Notes: a model not told the origin generated them from the letters alone. Numbered from the stretch's first letter, positions 8,468 through 16,653 are shown. The stretch is 64,000 nucleotides of DNA from Prauserella alba (GCF_024171735.1 NZ_JAMTCH010000003.1:236841-300840), one strand, 5' to 3'. Program-made: numbers and translations.

Positions 8468-8484
8468 CCGCCCGCACGGGGCGG
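8468..8484 (+). other. Spacer hairpin between precursor genes 1 and 2
   Basis: CCGCCC and GGGCGG pair around a 5-base loop, with further partial pairing of AAGTT and AACTT outside. An identical hairpin lies between copies 2 and 3 at 8620-8636. It could act as an RNA processing or stabilising element for the precursor transcript, or as a weak attenuator. Confidence 0.5.
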
Positions 8485-8518
8485 GAAACTTGTCGAAAAC
8501 ACTAGAAAGGTGATTAGC

Positions 8519-8602
8519 ATGGCTGTTCTGGACCTTCAGGCCCTGGAGACCTCGGCTGCCGAGGCGCAGCTTCCGGGCAGCACCGTCAGCAACAACTGCT
8601 GA
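8519..8602 (+). CDS. lanA: Class III lanthipeptide precursor, copy 2
   Basis: Encodes exactly the same 27-residue peptide as copy 1. Only synonymous changes occur (for example Ala GCC to GCT and Pro CCC to CCG), with the same ribosome site and spacer. Purely synonymous differences mean that either selection for an invariant product or very recent duplication keeps the copies equal. The product has the LDLQ leader and a C-terminal S-x2-S-x2-C core. Confidence 0.93.
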   Translation: MAVLDLQALETSAAEAQLPGSTVSNNC

Positions 8603-8670
8603 AAAGTTCTCCGGTAGATCCGCCCGCACGGGGCGGGAAACTTGTCGAAAACACTAGAAAGGTGATTAGC

Positions 8671-8754
8671 ATGGCTGTTCTGGACCTTCAGGCCCTGGAG
8701 ACCTCGGCTGCCGAGGCGCAGCTTCCCGGCAGCACCGTCAGCAACAACTGCTGA
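8671..8754 (+). CDS. lanA: Class III lanthipeptide precursor, copy 3
   Basis: Third gene for the identical 27-residue precursor, differing from copy 1 only at one Ala codon (GCC to GCT). It ends the array; the sequence after its stop differs from the spacer and contains a 7-bp hairpin at 8772-8790. Three copies of an invariant substrate probably raise peptide dose relative to the single synthetase. Confidence 0.93.
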   Translation: MAVLDLQALETSAAEAQLPGSTVSNNC

Positions 8755-8771
8755 GGTGTTTCTCCAGTCGA

Positions 8772-8790
8772 GCACTTCGCGATGAAGTGC
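8772..8790 (+). terminator. Hairpin after the precursor array
   Basis: GCACTTC at 8772-8778 pairs perfectly with GAAGTGC at 8784-8790 over a 5-base loop, 18 bases after the third precursor stop. No U-tract follows. It may end or attenuate the abundant precursor message before the exporter gene. No gene is seen in the remaining bases to 9047. Confidence 0.5.
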
Positions 8791-9047
8791 ACTGTGGGAA
8801 GTAGGAATCAGCACGTGATCGGTGGTGGCGTTGTGTGATCGCGGAACCGGGAGAACGCCGCTGTCTCCGGGCAGCCTCCGGTCGGCACGCACCGTTCGGG
8901 CCGTATCGACCGTGACTGATACCGCCGTTGCCGGGGAGGTCTCGGCCTCCCCGGCAACGGATCAGCGCCGGTGTGGACACCCGAGGGAATCGGGCGTCCA
9001 CACCGGACTCTTGTGCCCGTGCGGGTGGTGGAAGTCGGAGGAGTGGC

Positions 9048-10493
9048 TTGACTCAGGCGACCTCGTCGTCGGGTGGCTCGGCTCGTACCGGCCGGCACCG
9101 ACCGGCGGACGGGCGACGGCCGGTGTCGCACATCCTCGCGGACTTCGCGGTCACCGGCCATCGCATCGACGCCAGCGGTGCGCGCAGGGGAGTCGAGTAC
9201 GGCGGCAGGCACCGCACCCCGCACCGGCGCGGTGCGTACATCGCGATGCAGATCGCCTTCGCGATCAACCTGGCGGGCAACGCCATCGGCGCCGCCGGGT
9301 TCCCGATCTTCGTGCTCGACAGCACCGGCGACCTCGCGCTCACCGGGTGGATCGTCACCGTGTCGATGGTCGGCTCCATCATCACTGGCGTCGTCGCCGG
9401 CCCGCTCATCGACCGTGCGGGGCTGCGGGTCTCCTGGATCTTCTCCATCGTCGTCGGGACCGCCCTGACCGCGCTCACGTACGCGTTGTTCGTGGCCGGG
9501 GTGCTTGCTCCGTGGCTGTTGCTCGGCGTCTCGTTCCTGCGCAACTCGGCCGACGAACCCGGCAGGGTCGCGACGTTCGGGCTGCTCCCGACACTGGCCA
9601 AACAGGCCGGTCATTCACTGGAGAGCGCCAACGCCACGCTGCGGTCGATGAATGCGCTCGCGACGATCTTCGGCCCGATGGTCGCCGGTGGCATCGTCGC
9701 GGCCTTCGGCAGCCCGTGGGTGCTCGTCGTCGACGCGGCCGCGGGCGCGCTCGCGGCGGTGATCGTCATCGTTTTCCTGGCCGTTCCGGGAAGTGCGGCG
9801 GCGGAGAAGGGACGGACCGCCGCCGATCTGCGGACCTACCGGCAGCAGTTCGTCGTGGCGGTGCGCTTCTTCCGCTACGACAAACTGCTGCTGTCACTCA
9901 TCATCACGACCACGATCCTCGCGACCCTGGACAGTGCCGTCGGAACCATCGGGCTGACCGGCTATGCCTCGGACATCCTGGACGACGCGGCGTGGTACGG
10001 CGGCCTGGTCAGTGCTTTCGGGATCGGGTCGCTCATCGGGACGATCACCTACGGCGTCGTCGGCGCGCGTCTGCCGCGACGGGCCACGTATTTGGCGGCA
10101 TACCTCGGTTTCGCCGCGATGCTGCTGCTGCTCACCGTGCAGGTCCACGTCGTGGCGGCGCTGGCGATCATGGTCGTCGGCGGTATTATGATCAGCCCGA
10201 TCGACCTGCTGTATCTGCAAGTCCTGCAGGAACGCGTACCCGAGCGCATCTTCGGCTCGGTGACGAGCATCGTCACGACGATCGTGTCCGGCCCCGGCCC
10301 GGTCGGCGTCGCGATGCTCACCTGGCTGCTGGGAGCGGCGGGCACGCGAACCACGTTCGTGGTAATTGGATGTTGCTATCTGCTGATAGCCGTCGTGCTG
10401 TTCTTCGTCCGCCCGTTGCACCGGTTGAAACGGCCACGGTTCGACGACGCGCAGCCGACACAGCCGATCATGATCGGATCACTGACACGATAG
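9048..10493 (+). CDS. MFS transporter, probable exporter of the lipopeptide
   Basis: 481 residues from TTG 9048, chosen because GGAGGAG precedes it closely; upstream codons give Arg/Gly-rich nonsense. After a hydrophilic N-terminal tail of about 65 residues there are about a dozen hydrophobic segments, with the MFS loop VAGPLIDRAGLR after the second helix. The family is that of drug/proton antiporters of the enterobactin-exporter or macrolide-efflux type. Class III lanthipeptide loci more often carry ABC exporters, so an MFS protein here is less usual. Substrate assignment to the island's product rests on position only. Confidence 0.8.
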   Translation: MTQATSSSGGSARTGRHRPADGRRPVSHILADFAVTGHRIDASGARRGVEYGGRHRTPHRRGAYIAMQIAFAINLAGNAIGAAGFPIFVLDSTGDLALTGWIVTVSMVGSIITGVVAGPLIDRAGLRVSWIFSIVVGTALTALTYALFVAGVLAPWLLLGVSFLRNSADEPGRVATFGLLPTLAKQAGHSLESANATLRSMNALATIFGPMVAGGIVAAFGSPWVLVVDAAAGALAAVIVIVFLAVPGSAAAEKGRTAADLRTYRQQFVVAVRFFRYDKLLLSLIITTTILATLDSAVGTIGLTGYASDILDDAAWYGGLVSAFGIGSLIGTITYGVVGARLPRRATYLAAYLGFAAMLLLLTVQVHVVAALAIMVVGGIMISPIDLLYLQVLQERVPERIFGSVTSIVTTIVSGPGPVGVAMLTWLLGAAGTRTTFVVIGCCYLLIAVVLFFVRPLHRLKRPRFDDAQPTQPIMIGSLTR

Positions 10494-10537
10494 ATTGCCG
10501 CGCACAGAGCGGCCGTCGAGCGTTAATGGAGGATGTA

Positions 10538-10756
10538 ATGAGTGCCAACGTGAAGTCGTTGTTCATCGGTGCCGGAATGTTGATCGTGGGCCTGGTGCTC
10601 TGGTTGACCACGGAAGGCGTCGAGACGCCGGTGGTCACCTTGACGAAGGTCGGTCTCGTGCTGGCGATCCTCGGCGCTGCCGAGCTGGTCATCACCGGTG
10701 GTTGGATGCTGTTCGGGTCGAAGGACAAGGAGAAGGATCAGGTCGAGGGCAACTGA
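10538..10756 (+). CDS. Small two-helix membrane protein, unknown
   Basis: 72 residues from ATG 10538, five bases after a strong GGAGG. Two hydrophobic helices (about residues 8-26 and 39-61) are separated by a short polar turn, and the tail is charged (GSKDKEKDQVEGN). I do not recognise a family. Lying between the exporter and the DUF4429 gene and reading the same way, it may be an accessory of export, immunity or envelope anchoring. Confidence 0.75.
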   Translation: MSANVKSLFIGAGMLIVGLVLWLTTEGVETPVVTLTKVGLVLAILGAAELVITGGWMLFGSKDKEKDQVEGN

Positions 10757-10829
10757 CGCGGTCCACGTCGTCCGGACGAACCGGACACCGCGAACTCGGT
10801 GACCGGACACAGCGAACAACGGTAGGGCC

Positions 10830-11741
10830 GTGAGTATGGGACTCGACCCCGAATTGCCGGGCAGGAACGCGACCTGGACGTTCCTCGCGGACCGCATCGA
10901 GATCGTCTACTCCAGCAGCAGTGGGATTCCGCGGCTGTTGCGACGTATCGGACAGCGTTCGGTACCGCTCGCGGCGATCGCGCGGGCGGGAGTCATGCAC
11001 GGCGACGGTGCTCCGGTACTGGCCCTGCGCTTGCATCCGGGCGCGGATCCCTACACCGAGGTCGCCGCCGGACAGCTCGCCGAGGACTCGGAGCTCTACC
11101 GTCTCGAGCTGGACCGCGGTCAGTCCGATCTCGCGGACTACTACGCCGAGCACATCCGGCTCCTGGCCGAGCAGCATGCCACTACCCGGTCCGAATCGAA
11201 CGGTTTGCTGCTGGATGCGGAACCGCCGCCGTTGCACCTGCGGTGCTTCGACGCCGACGCCCATCTCGACGCCGACAACCTGCACCTGCGGTGGAACGCC
11301 GATGCGACGCCGGAGAAGCGGTCCGGCGGTGACCGGACGTACCCGCTGGCCGACCTCGACGGCGTCGAGTGGGTGCGACCGGGCGCGTTCAGCGGACAGT
11401 TGTCCGTGCGCGTGCGGGGCGAATCCGCGGACAGACCGCCCGCGGAGGAGGATCCCACGACCGTTCTTTTCGGTTTGGGTTGTGGCACCGTCGCGGACTC
11501 TCTACCATTCGGTGCATCACTTCTTGCCGGCATTAGGCGCCATGCGGCGCCCGTTTCGTCCGGGGCGTTGAGTGACGGTCGGAGGACCGCTCTCGATGCC
11601 GGACCGCAGGAATCCCGCCTGGCGACATCGGTCGACGAGATCGCGAACGCCATTCGTGAACTGGGATCGCTCCACGAGGCCGGTCTGCTCGACGACGCCG
11701 AGTTCCGACGCAAGAAGCAGGAGTTACTGGACCGGTTGTGA
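10830..11741 (+). CDS. DUF4429-like protein with C-terminal SHOCT domain
   Basis: 303 residues from GTG 10830. Two similar beta-rich halves (about 10-110 and 125-215) resemble the DUF4429 repeat, a small domain of actinobacterial proteins of unknown role. The last 35 residues, ending in LGSLHEAGLLDDAEFRRKKQELLDRL, are a SHOCT motif, a short helical tail thought to mediate oligomerisation. No signal peptide. The function in the island is unknown. Its stop lies only 44 bases before the acyltransferase-like gene, so cotranscription is likely. Confidence 0.7.
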   Translation: MSMGLDPELPGRNATWTFLADRIEIVYSSSSGIPRLLRRIGQRSVPLAAIARAGVMHGDGAPVLALRLHPGADPYTEVAAGQLAEDSELYRLELDRGQSDLADYYAEHIRLLAEQHATTRSESNGLLLDAEPPPLHLRCFDADAHLDADNLHLRWNADATPEKRSGGDRTYPLADLDGVEWVRPGAFSGQLSVRVRGESADRPPAEEDPTTVLFGLGCGTVADSLPFGASLLAGIRRHAAPVSSGALSDGRRTALDAGPQESRLATSVDEIANAIRELGSLHEAGLLDDAEFRRKKQELLDRL

Positions 11742-11785
11742 CCGGAGTGCGCCTCCGGAAGCGACTATTACTGGAGGCTGTGTCG

Positions 11786-12733
11786 GTGTCCGACGCGATG
11801 TACTTTCCGGGCCTCGTCCCGACGAAATTCTCCGCCGTCGAGACGTTTCTGCGCGAGAACGAGTTCGCGCAGAAACGTATCCGAGTAGCCGACGACGTCG
11901 TCGGCTACTCGGTCCTCGATGCCTACGAGAAGGCCGACGTCTACGACTGGGAAGTGTTCGAGGTCGGCTTCATGGCGCTGACCCTCGCGCTGGCGGACTG
12001 GACGACCGCGAACCTCGACCTCCGGCCGGTGGTGTCGGGCGGTCAGAGTTTCGGCGCGCTCGCGGCCGCCGTCCACACCGGCGCCTTGTCCTATGAGGAC
12101 GTCCTCACCCTGATCCAGCGGAGCACCACGGTCGAGGTCGACTACTTCGAGTCGCAGCCGGAGCCGCTCGGGTGCTTCTTCTTCTACCGCATGGACTCGG
12201 ACGCGGTCGACGAGCTCGTCGCCGAGTTCCGCGCAGCGGGGCGCGACGTGGAGGTGTCGATCTATCTGGACAACACGGTGCACGCCGTGTCCGGTCCGCT
12301 CTCCGACCTCGAAGTGCTGCGGGAGCGTGTTCGTCGGCAGGGCGGTTTCCCCTTCTATCTGATGAACCGTTCGGAACACTGTTCGTCCGTCGGACCGCTC
12401 CGCGCCCGGCTGGAGGAGGAGGTGTACCGCCATTACAGCTGGCGGGCGCCGACCGTCCCGATGCTGTCCGACGTCACCGGAGGCCTGCTCACCGACGGAA
12501 CCGCCGTCATGACCGACCTTCTCGACGGTTGGGTGACACCGGTCCGCTGGTCCACGGTGGTGGACGGGATGCGGTCCAGCGGGGCACGCCGCGTGGTGAT
12601 CGTCGGTCCGCGGAACATGTTCGCGCGGATCACCAACAACGTCATGCCGACCGCGGTGGTGACCCCCAAGGTCGCCGACGACTTCGCGACCTCCGGCTTC
12701 ACGATGCCGGAACCGTTGGAGGTGACGGCATGA
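11786..12733 (+). CDS. Divergent malonyl-CoA:ACP transacylase-like acyltransferase
   Basis: 315 residues if GTG 11786 (eight bases after GGAGG) is used; a GTG at 11738 overlapping the upstream stop is the alternative. The fold is that of FabD/AT: FPG at the N-terminus, nucleophile elbow SGGQSFGAL, an Arg in IQRSTT and a His in NRSEHCSSVG. Two hallmarks are altered: the oxyanion GQGSQ is replaced by FPGLVPTKF, and the elbow is GQSFG instead of GHSLG. It may load an unusual extender, or act as a hydrolase/editing AT. It overlaps the ThDP gene by four bases (ATGA), so the two are translationally coupled. Confidence 0.72.
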   Translation: MSDAMYFPGLVPTKFSAVETFLRENEFAQKRIRVADDVVGYSVLDAYEKADVYDWEVFEVGFMALTLALADWTTANLDLRPVVSGGQSFGALAAAVHTGALSYEDVLTLIQRSTTVEVDYFESQPEPLGCFFFYRMDSDAVDELVAEFRAAGRDVEVSIYLDNTVHAVSGPLSDLEVLRERVRRQGGFPFYLMNRSEHCSSVGPLRARLEEEVYRHYSWRAPTVPMLSDVTGGLLTDGTAVMTDLLDGWVTPVRWSTVVDGMRSSGARRVVIVGPRNMFARITNNVMPTAVVTPKVADDFATSGFTMPEPLEVTA

Positions 12734-14463
12734 CCGGCCGGACCGGATCGCGATCCGCGACCTACGACGGTGCCTGGCACGCGGTCGTCGACTTCCTCCG
12801 CACCGCGGGGGCCGAGGTGATGACCGGTCTACCCTCCGACGACCTCACGCTGCTCGATGCCCTGGAGGCGGATTCACCGCGGCTGGTCGTGTGCCGGGAC
12901 CAGCGCAACGCGGCGTTCATGGCCACCGGTTACGCGCTGCAGGCGGGGTCGCCGGGCGTGTGCGTCGTCGGCAAGGGCCCTGCGGCGACGAACGCGATGA
13001 CGGGTGTGCTCGAGGCCAGATTCAGCGGAGCGCCGCTGCTCGTGATCGGAACGGGCACCGCGACCGACCGCCGTAGCGGCACCGCGTTCCAGGAGCTGGA
13101 TCAGATGTCGGTGCTCGGTCCCGTGGTCGGCTGGTCGGAGCGGGTGGACAGCTCGGCACGACTGGTGCCGGCGCTCGAGAAGGCGTGGCGTCGCGCGCAG
13201 GGGCCGCCTGCCGGCCCGGTGTACCTGGAACTGCCGGAACAGCTGTTGACCGAGCGGATCACCCGTGACCGTCCGTGGCAGACCGCCGTCGAACCACCTG
13301 CGGGGGTGCGATTCGACGAGCGCAGCCCGGCGGTCGCGGCCGTTCGCCGTGCCCGGCGGCCGATCCTGCTGGTCGGCGGCGGCACGCGGCACCGCAATCC
13401 CGACGGTGCCGTGGAACGGTTCGCCGCGAGCCTGGGCGCGGCGGTGTTCAGTACCGCGTCGGGGCGCGGGTGCTTCGACGAGGACGACGAGCGTTTCCTC
13501 GGCCTGTCCGGTCTGTACCTGCGGCCGGCGGCGGCGCCGCTGTGGCGGGACGCCGACCTCGTGGTCACGCTGGGCAGCAGGCTGGAGGAGACGGCGACCT
13601 TCGGCTGGCCGGACGTCGCCGACATGCCCCCGGTCGTCCAGGTCAACGTCGACGTGGACGGGTTCTCCGCCGACTGGGACGGGCACCGGGTGACGGGAGA
13701 CGTCCGCGATGTCGTGCGGGAGTGGCTGCCTGCGCTGGACACCGCCGAACGGGACGAGACGTGGCAGGAGCGGATCGCCGAGACCCGCCGCCGGCTTCAC
13801 TCGGACGCCGAGGTCCCCGCATCCGGCGTACCGGCCCCCGGCACCGTGCGGGTGAGCCGGTTGTTGTCCGCTGTGGACAGTGTCGTCCCGCGTGATCGTG
13901 TCCTCGTGCAGGAGAACGGACTGCAGGACATGTGGTCCTACATCTTCCCGTACTACACGTGCGCCGCCGAGGGTGGCTCCGTCGTGCCGTCCGAGCAGAC
14001 GAGTCTCGGCTTCGGCGCTGCGGGCTCGGGGGGCGTGTTCCTCGCAGCGGACGGAAGGCCGGTCGTCGCGTTCGTCGGTGACGGCGCGTTCGCGATGATG
14101 CGAAGCGAACTGGCCACTTTCGTGAAGGAAGGGCTGGCCGTGCTGATCGTGGTGATCTGCAACGGCGGATACGGCTGGTTGCAGTCGCAGCTGGGCGCGC
14201 ACGGGCGCGCCGGTGAGCGGTTCTCGTTCATCGACCCCGGCGACGTCGAACCAGGCGGCCTCGCGCGGAACGCCGCCGAGGAACGCGACGTCCACCAGGT
14301 GGCCGTCACCGACGAGGCCGCGCTCGACGCGGCGTTGACGAAGGCATACGAACACACCGCAGCCGGTACGGTTTCCGTTGTCCATGTCGCGGTGGAGCTG
14401 AGTGACGCTCCGCCGGGCATCTCCGACATCGAAGGTGACTTCACAGCACCGGATCCCGCCTGA
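12730..14463 (+). CDS. Thiamine-diphosphate-dependent enzyme, acetolactate-synthase-like
   Basis: 577 residues, ATG overlapping the previous stop. Three classic domains are present: Pyr (1-170), central Rossmann (185-320) and PP (385-550) with the ThDP/Mg motif GDGAF...NGGYGW (about 454-480). The activating Glu of the Pyr domain, HEE in the pyruvate-oxidase-like protein at 34536, is here CRDQ: the aligned position is Asp57. An Asp there is unusual and may slow cofactor activation or mark a special reaction. A decarboxylase or acyloin-forming ligase giving a starter or chain modification for the fatty acid is possible. The substrate is not readable. Confidence 0.75.
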   Translation: MTGRTGSRSATYDGAWHAVVDFLRTAGAEVMTGLPSDDLTLLDALEADSPRLVVCRDQRNAAFMATGYALQAGSPGVCVVGKGPAATNAMTGVLEARFSGAPLLVIGTGTATDRRSGTAFQELDQMSVLGPVVGWSERVDSSARLVPALEKAWRRAQGPPAGPVYLELPEQLLTERITRDRPWQTAVEPPAGVRFDERSPAVAAVRRARRPILLVGGGTRHRNPDGAVERFAASLGAAVFSTASGRGCFDEDDERFLGLSGLYLRPAAAPLWRDADLVVTLGSRLEETATFGWPDVADMPPVVQVNVDVDGFSADWDGHRVTGDVRDVVREWLPALDTAERDETWQERIAETRRRLHSDAEVPASGVPAPGTVRVSRLLSAVDSVVPRDRVLVQENGLQDMWSYIFPYYTCAAEGGSVVPSEQTSLGFGAAGSGGVFLAADGRPVVAFVGDGAFAMMRSELATFVKEGLAVLIVVICNGGYGWLQSQLGAHGRAGERFSFIDPGDVEPGGLARNAAEERDVHQVAVTDEAALDAALTKAYEHTAAGTVSVVHVAVELSDAPPGISDIEGDFTAPDPA

Positions 14464-14492
14464 ACCGGCACCGAACAGCGAAGGGCACCGCG

Positions 14493-15761
14493 ATGCTTGA
14501 GGAAATTCGGAGACTTCGCCGGCGCGTGGTCGTCACCGGACACGGCGCGATCACACCGCTCGCACCGGACGTGGAGGCGACGTGGTCGGCCATGCTGGCC
14601 GGCCGGTCGGGTGTCGGCCCGGTCCAGTCGCTGGAGGTCGGCGATCTGCAGTCGCAGGTCGCCGGCGAGGTGCGGGACTTCGACCCGGACACCTACATCG
14701 CCCGCAACGTCAGCAGGCGGATGGACCTGTACGCGCAGTACGCGCTGTGCGCGGCGATCCAGGCCGTCGAATCGTCGAAGCTGACGATCGACGACCGGTT
14801 GGCGCCGCGCGCCGGGGTGCTCATGGGCAGTGGTTACGGTGCCAATCTGTACAACCAGAGCCTGCCGGAGATTCTGCGGGACAAGGGCCCGCGCCGCATC
14901 AGCCCGTTCGCACAGGTGGCCGGTGCGATCGACAACCCGGTGGGTGAGATCAGCATGCAGTTCGGTGTGAAAGGGCCGACGCGGGCACTGAGCACCGCGT
15001 GTGCCACCGGCAGCGACTCGGTGGGTGAGGCGGCACGGTGGATCCAGCTCGGCATCGTCGACGCGGCCATCGCGGGCGGCGCCGACAACTGCATCACGCG
15101 CATCGATCTCGCTGCGAGCGGGAACGCGAAGGCGCTGTCGACCCGCAACGACGACCCGCAACGGGCCTCCCGCCCCTTCGACGAGGAGCGCGACGGTTTC
15201 GTGATGAGCGCGGGCGCGGGCGCGGTCGTGCTCGAAGAGGCCGAGCACGCGATGCGGCGGGGTGCGCACATTCTCGGTGAGGTCGTCGGATATGCCTCGA
15301 CCTCGGACGCTCACCACTGGACCGCGCCGCACCCCGAGGCGGAGGGTGCCAAGGCCGCGATGCGGGGCGCGCTGGACGACGCCGGCATCGCGCCTGCCGA
15401 CGTGGACTACATCAATGCGCACGGCACCAGCACGCCGGTGGGGGACGAGCGGGAGGTGGCCGCGATCCGTGAGGTGTACGGCGAGCACGCTCCGCGCATC
15501 CCGGTGAGCTCGACGAAGTCGATGACCGGGCACATGATCGGCGCGAGCGGTGCGGTGGAGCTGATCGCCTGCATGCTGGCGATGCGGGACGGCGTCGTGC
15601 CGCCGACGATCAACTGCGAACGTCCGCTGGATCCCGAGATGAACTTCGTGCCCGCAGCGCCGCAGCGCCACGACACGAGGATCGCGATGAGCAACTCCTT
15701 CGGCTTCGGCGGCCGGAACGCGGTGCTCGTCGTGCGGCGGTGGGAGGCCGAGAGCGCATGA
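14493..15761 (+). CDS. Beta-ketoacyl-ACP synthase II (KAS II/FabF-like)
   Basis: 422 residues, full length. The catalytic triad is complete: Cys170 in STACATGSD, His310 in NAHGTSTPVGD and His347 in STKSMTGHMIGASGA. It catalyses decarboxylative chain extension of acyl-ACP. No carrier protein, ketoreductase or dehydratase gene is nearby, so these must come from the host fatty-acid system. It overlaps the InhA-like gene by four bases (ATGA), coupling elongation and enoyl reduction. Location next to an acyltransferase and a lanthipeptide locus marks it as a pathway-specific copy rather than the housekeeping enzyme (inference). Confidence 0.9.
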   Translation: MLEEIRRLRRRVVVTGHGAITPLAPDVEATWSAMLAGRSGVGPVQSLEVGDLQSQVAGEVRDFDPDTYIARNVSRRMDLYAQYALCAAIQAVESSKLTIDDRLAPRAGVLMGSGYGANLYNQSLPEILRDKGPRRISPFAQVAGAIDNPVGEISMQFGVKGPTRALSTACATGSDSVGEAARWIQLGIVDAAIAGGADNCITRIDLAASGNAKALSTRNDDPQRASRPFDEERDGFVMSAGAGAVVLEEAEHAMRRGAHILGEVVGYASTSDAHHWTAPHPEAEGAKAAMRGALDDAGIAPADVDYINAHGTSTPVGDEREVAAIREVYGEHAPRIPVSSTKSMTGHMIGASGAVELIACMLAMRDGVVPPTINCERPLDPEMNFVPAAPQRHDTRIAMSNSFGFGGRNAVLVVRRWEAESA

Positions 15762-16531
15762 GTGCGGACACGGGGCTGCTGGCTGGCAAGCGGATCCTGA
15801 TCACGGGAGTGATCACCGAGACCTCGATCGCGTACCAGGTCGCTCGGGTCGCGCAACAGCAGGGCGCGCAGCTCGTGCTGACCGGCTACGGGCGGATGTC
15901 GCTCGTGGAACGGATCGCCGCCCGGTTGCCGCAGCCCGCGCCGGTCGTCGAACTGGACGTCACCGACCCTTCGGATCTGGCCGCGTTGCCGGGGCGCGTG
16001 CGCGAGCACGTCGACGGCCTCGACGGAGTGGTCCACTCGATCGCGTTCGCCCCGGAAGCCTGTTTCGGTGACTTCCTGGCGACGGAGTGGAACGACGTCG
16101 CACCGAGTCTCCACGTCTCGGCCTACTCGATGAAGTCCCTCGCCGTCGCCCTGTTGCCGCTGTTGTCGCGCGGGAGTTCCGTCGTGGGGATGGACTTCGA
16201 CGCCAGGGTTGCGTGGCCGGACTACGACTGGATGGGCGTGGCGAAGGCGGCGCTCGAGTCGGTGACCCGATATCTGGCGAGGGACCTCGGACCGTCCGGG
16301 GTGCGCGTCAATCTGGTCGCCTCGGGGCCGTTGCGGACCATGGCGGCGAAGTCGATCCCCGGATTCGCCGAGCTGGACGCCGACTGGGACCGTAAGGCGC
16401 CGCTCGGCTGGGATACCGTCGACGGCACCGGCGTGGCGAAGTCGGTGTGTGCGGTCCTGTCCGATTGGCTGCCGACGACGACGGGCTCGATGGTGTGGGC
16501 CGACGGGGGTGTGCACGCGGTCGGCAGCTGA
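15758..16531 (+). CDS. Enoyl-ACP reductase, InhA/FabI-like SDR
   Basis: 257 residues. It opens GLLAGKRILITGVITETSIA, nearly the InhA opening, and carries the enoyl-reductase active-site segment DYDWMGVAKAALESV, with Tyr and Lys at the family spacing, plus the LVASGPLRT loop of InhA. It reduces trans-2-enoyl-ACP with NADH in the last step of each FAS II cycle. It is the last gene of the rightward island series. Whether it duplicates a housekeeping inhA elsewhere cannot be seen from the window. Confidence 0.88.
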   Translation: MSADTGLLAGKRILITGVITETSIAYQVARVAQQQGAQLVLTGYGRMSLVERIAARLPQPAPVVELDVTDPSDLAALPGRVREHVDGLDGVVHSIAFAPEACFGDFLATEWNDVAPSLHVSAYSMKSLAVALLPLLSRGSSVVGMDFDARVAWPDYDWMGVAKAALESVTRYLARDLGPSGVRVNLVASGPLRTMAAKSIPGFAELDADWDRKAPLGWDTVDGTGVAKSVCAVLSDWLPTTTGSMVWADGGVHAVGS

Positions 16532-16613
16532 CCCGCGGTGCGCCGCGCGGCTCACCGGCCGTCACGGGGCGCTGACCAGGGCGGATTCCCGTCCGGGTGA
16601 GAGCGCGTAAGTC

Positions 16614-16634
16614 ATTCTTGATTCATTCAAGATT
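16614..16634. promoter_or_regulatory. Putative FurA operator
   Basis: TCTTGA at 16616-16621 and TCAAGA at 16627-16632 form a perfect 6-bp inverted repeat around TTCAT in an AT-rich island 22 bases before the furA start. It resembles the FurA boxes that overlap furA-katG promoters in mycobacteria. Autorepression relieved by peroxide is the expected behaviour. Confidence 0.65.
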
Positions 16635-16653
16635 TTCCGGCAGACTGGCCGCC

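Larger units (their letters stand above)
8352..8754 (+). repeat. Tandem array of three 152-bp precursor units
   Basis: Precursor start codons lie at 8367, 8519 and 8671, exactly 152 bases apart. Coding parts differ only at a few third positions and the 68-base spacers are identical. Even the 15 bases before the first copy (AGAAAGGTGATTAGC) match the spacer end, so the array arose by recent unequal duplication. Each spacer carries the ribosome site AGAAAGGTGA. Confidence 0.95.

Noticed and set aside
8352-8754. Insertion-sequence or transposon-type direct repeats
   Set aside because: The repeat unit is a complete small gene with ribosome site and there is no transposase.
8061-8892. Minus-strand ORFs opposite the precursor array
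   Set aside because: They are antisense translations of the 152-bp repeats; the plus-strand small genes have ribosome sites, the class III leader motif and synonymous-only changes.
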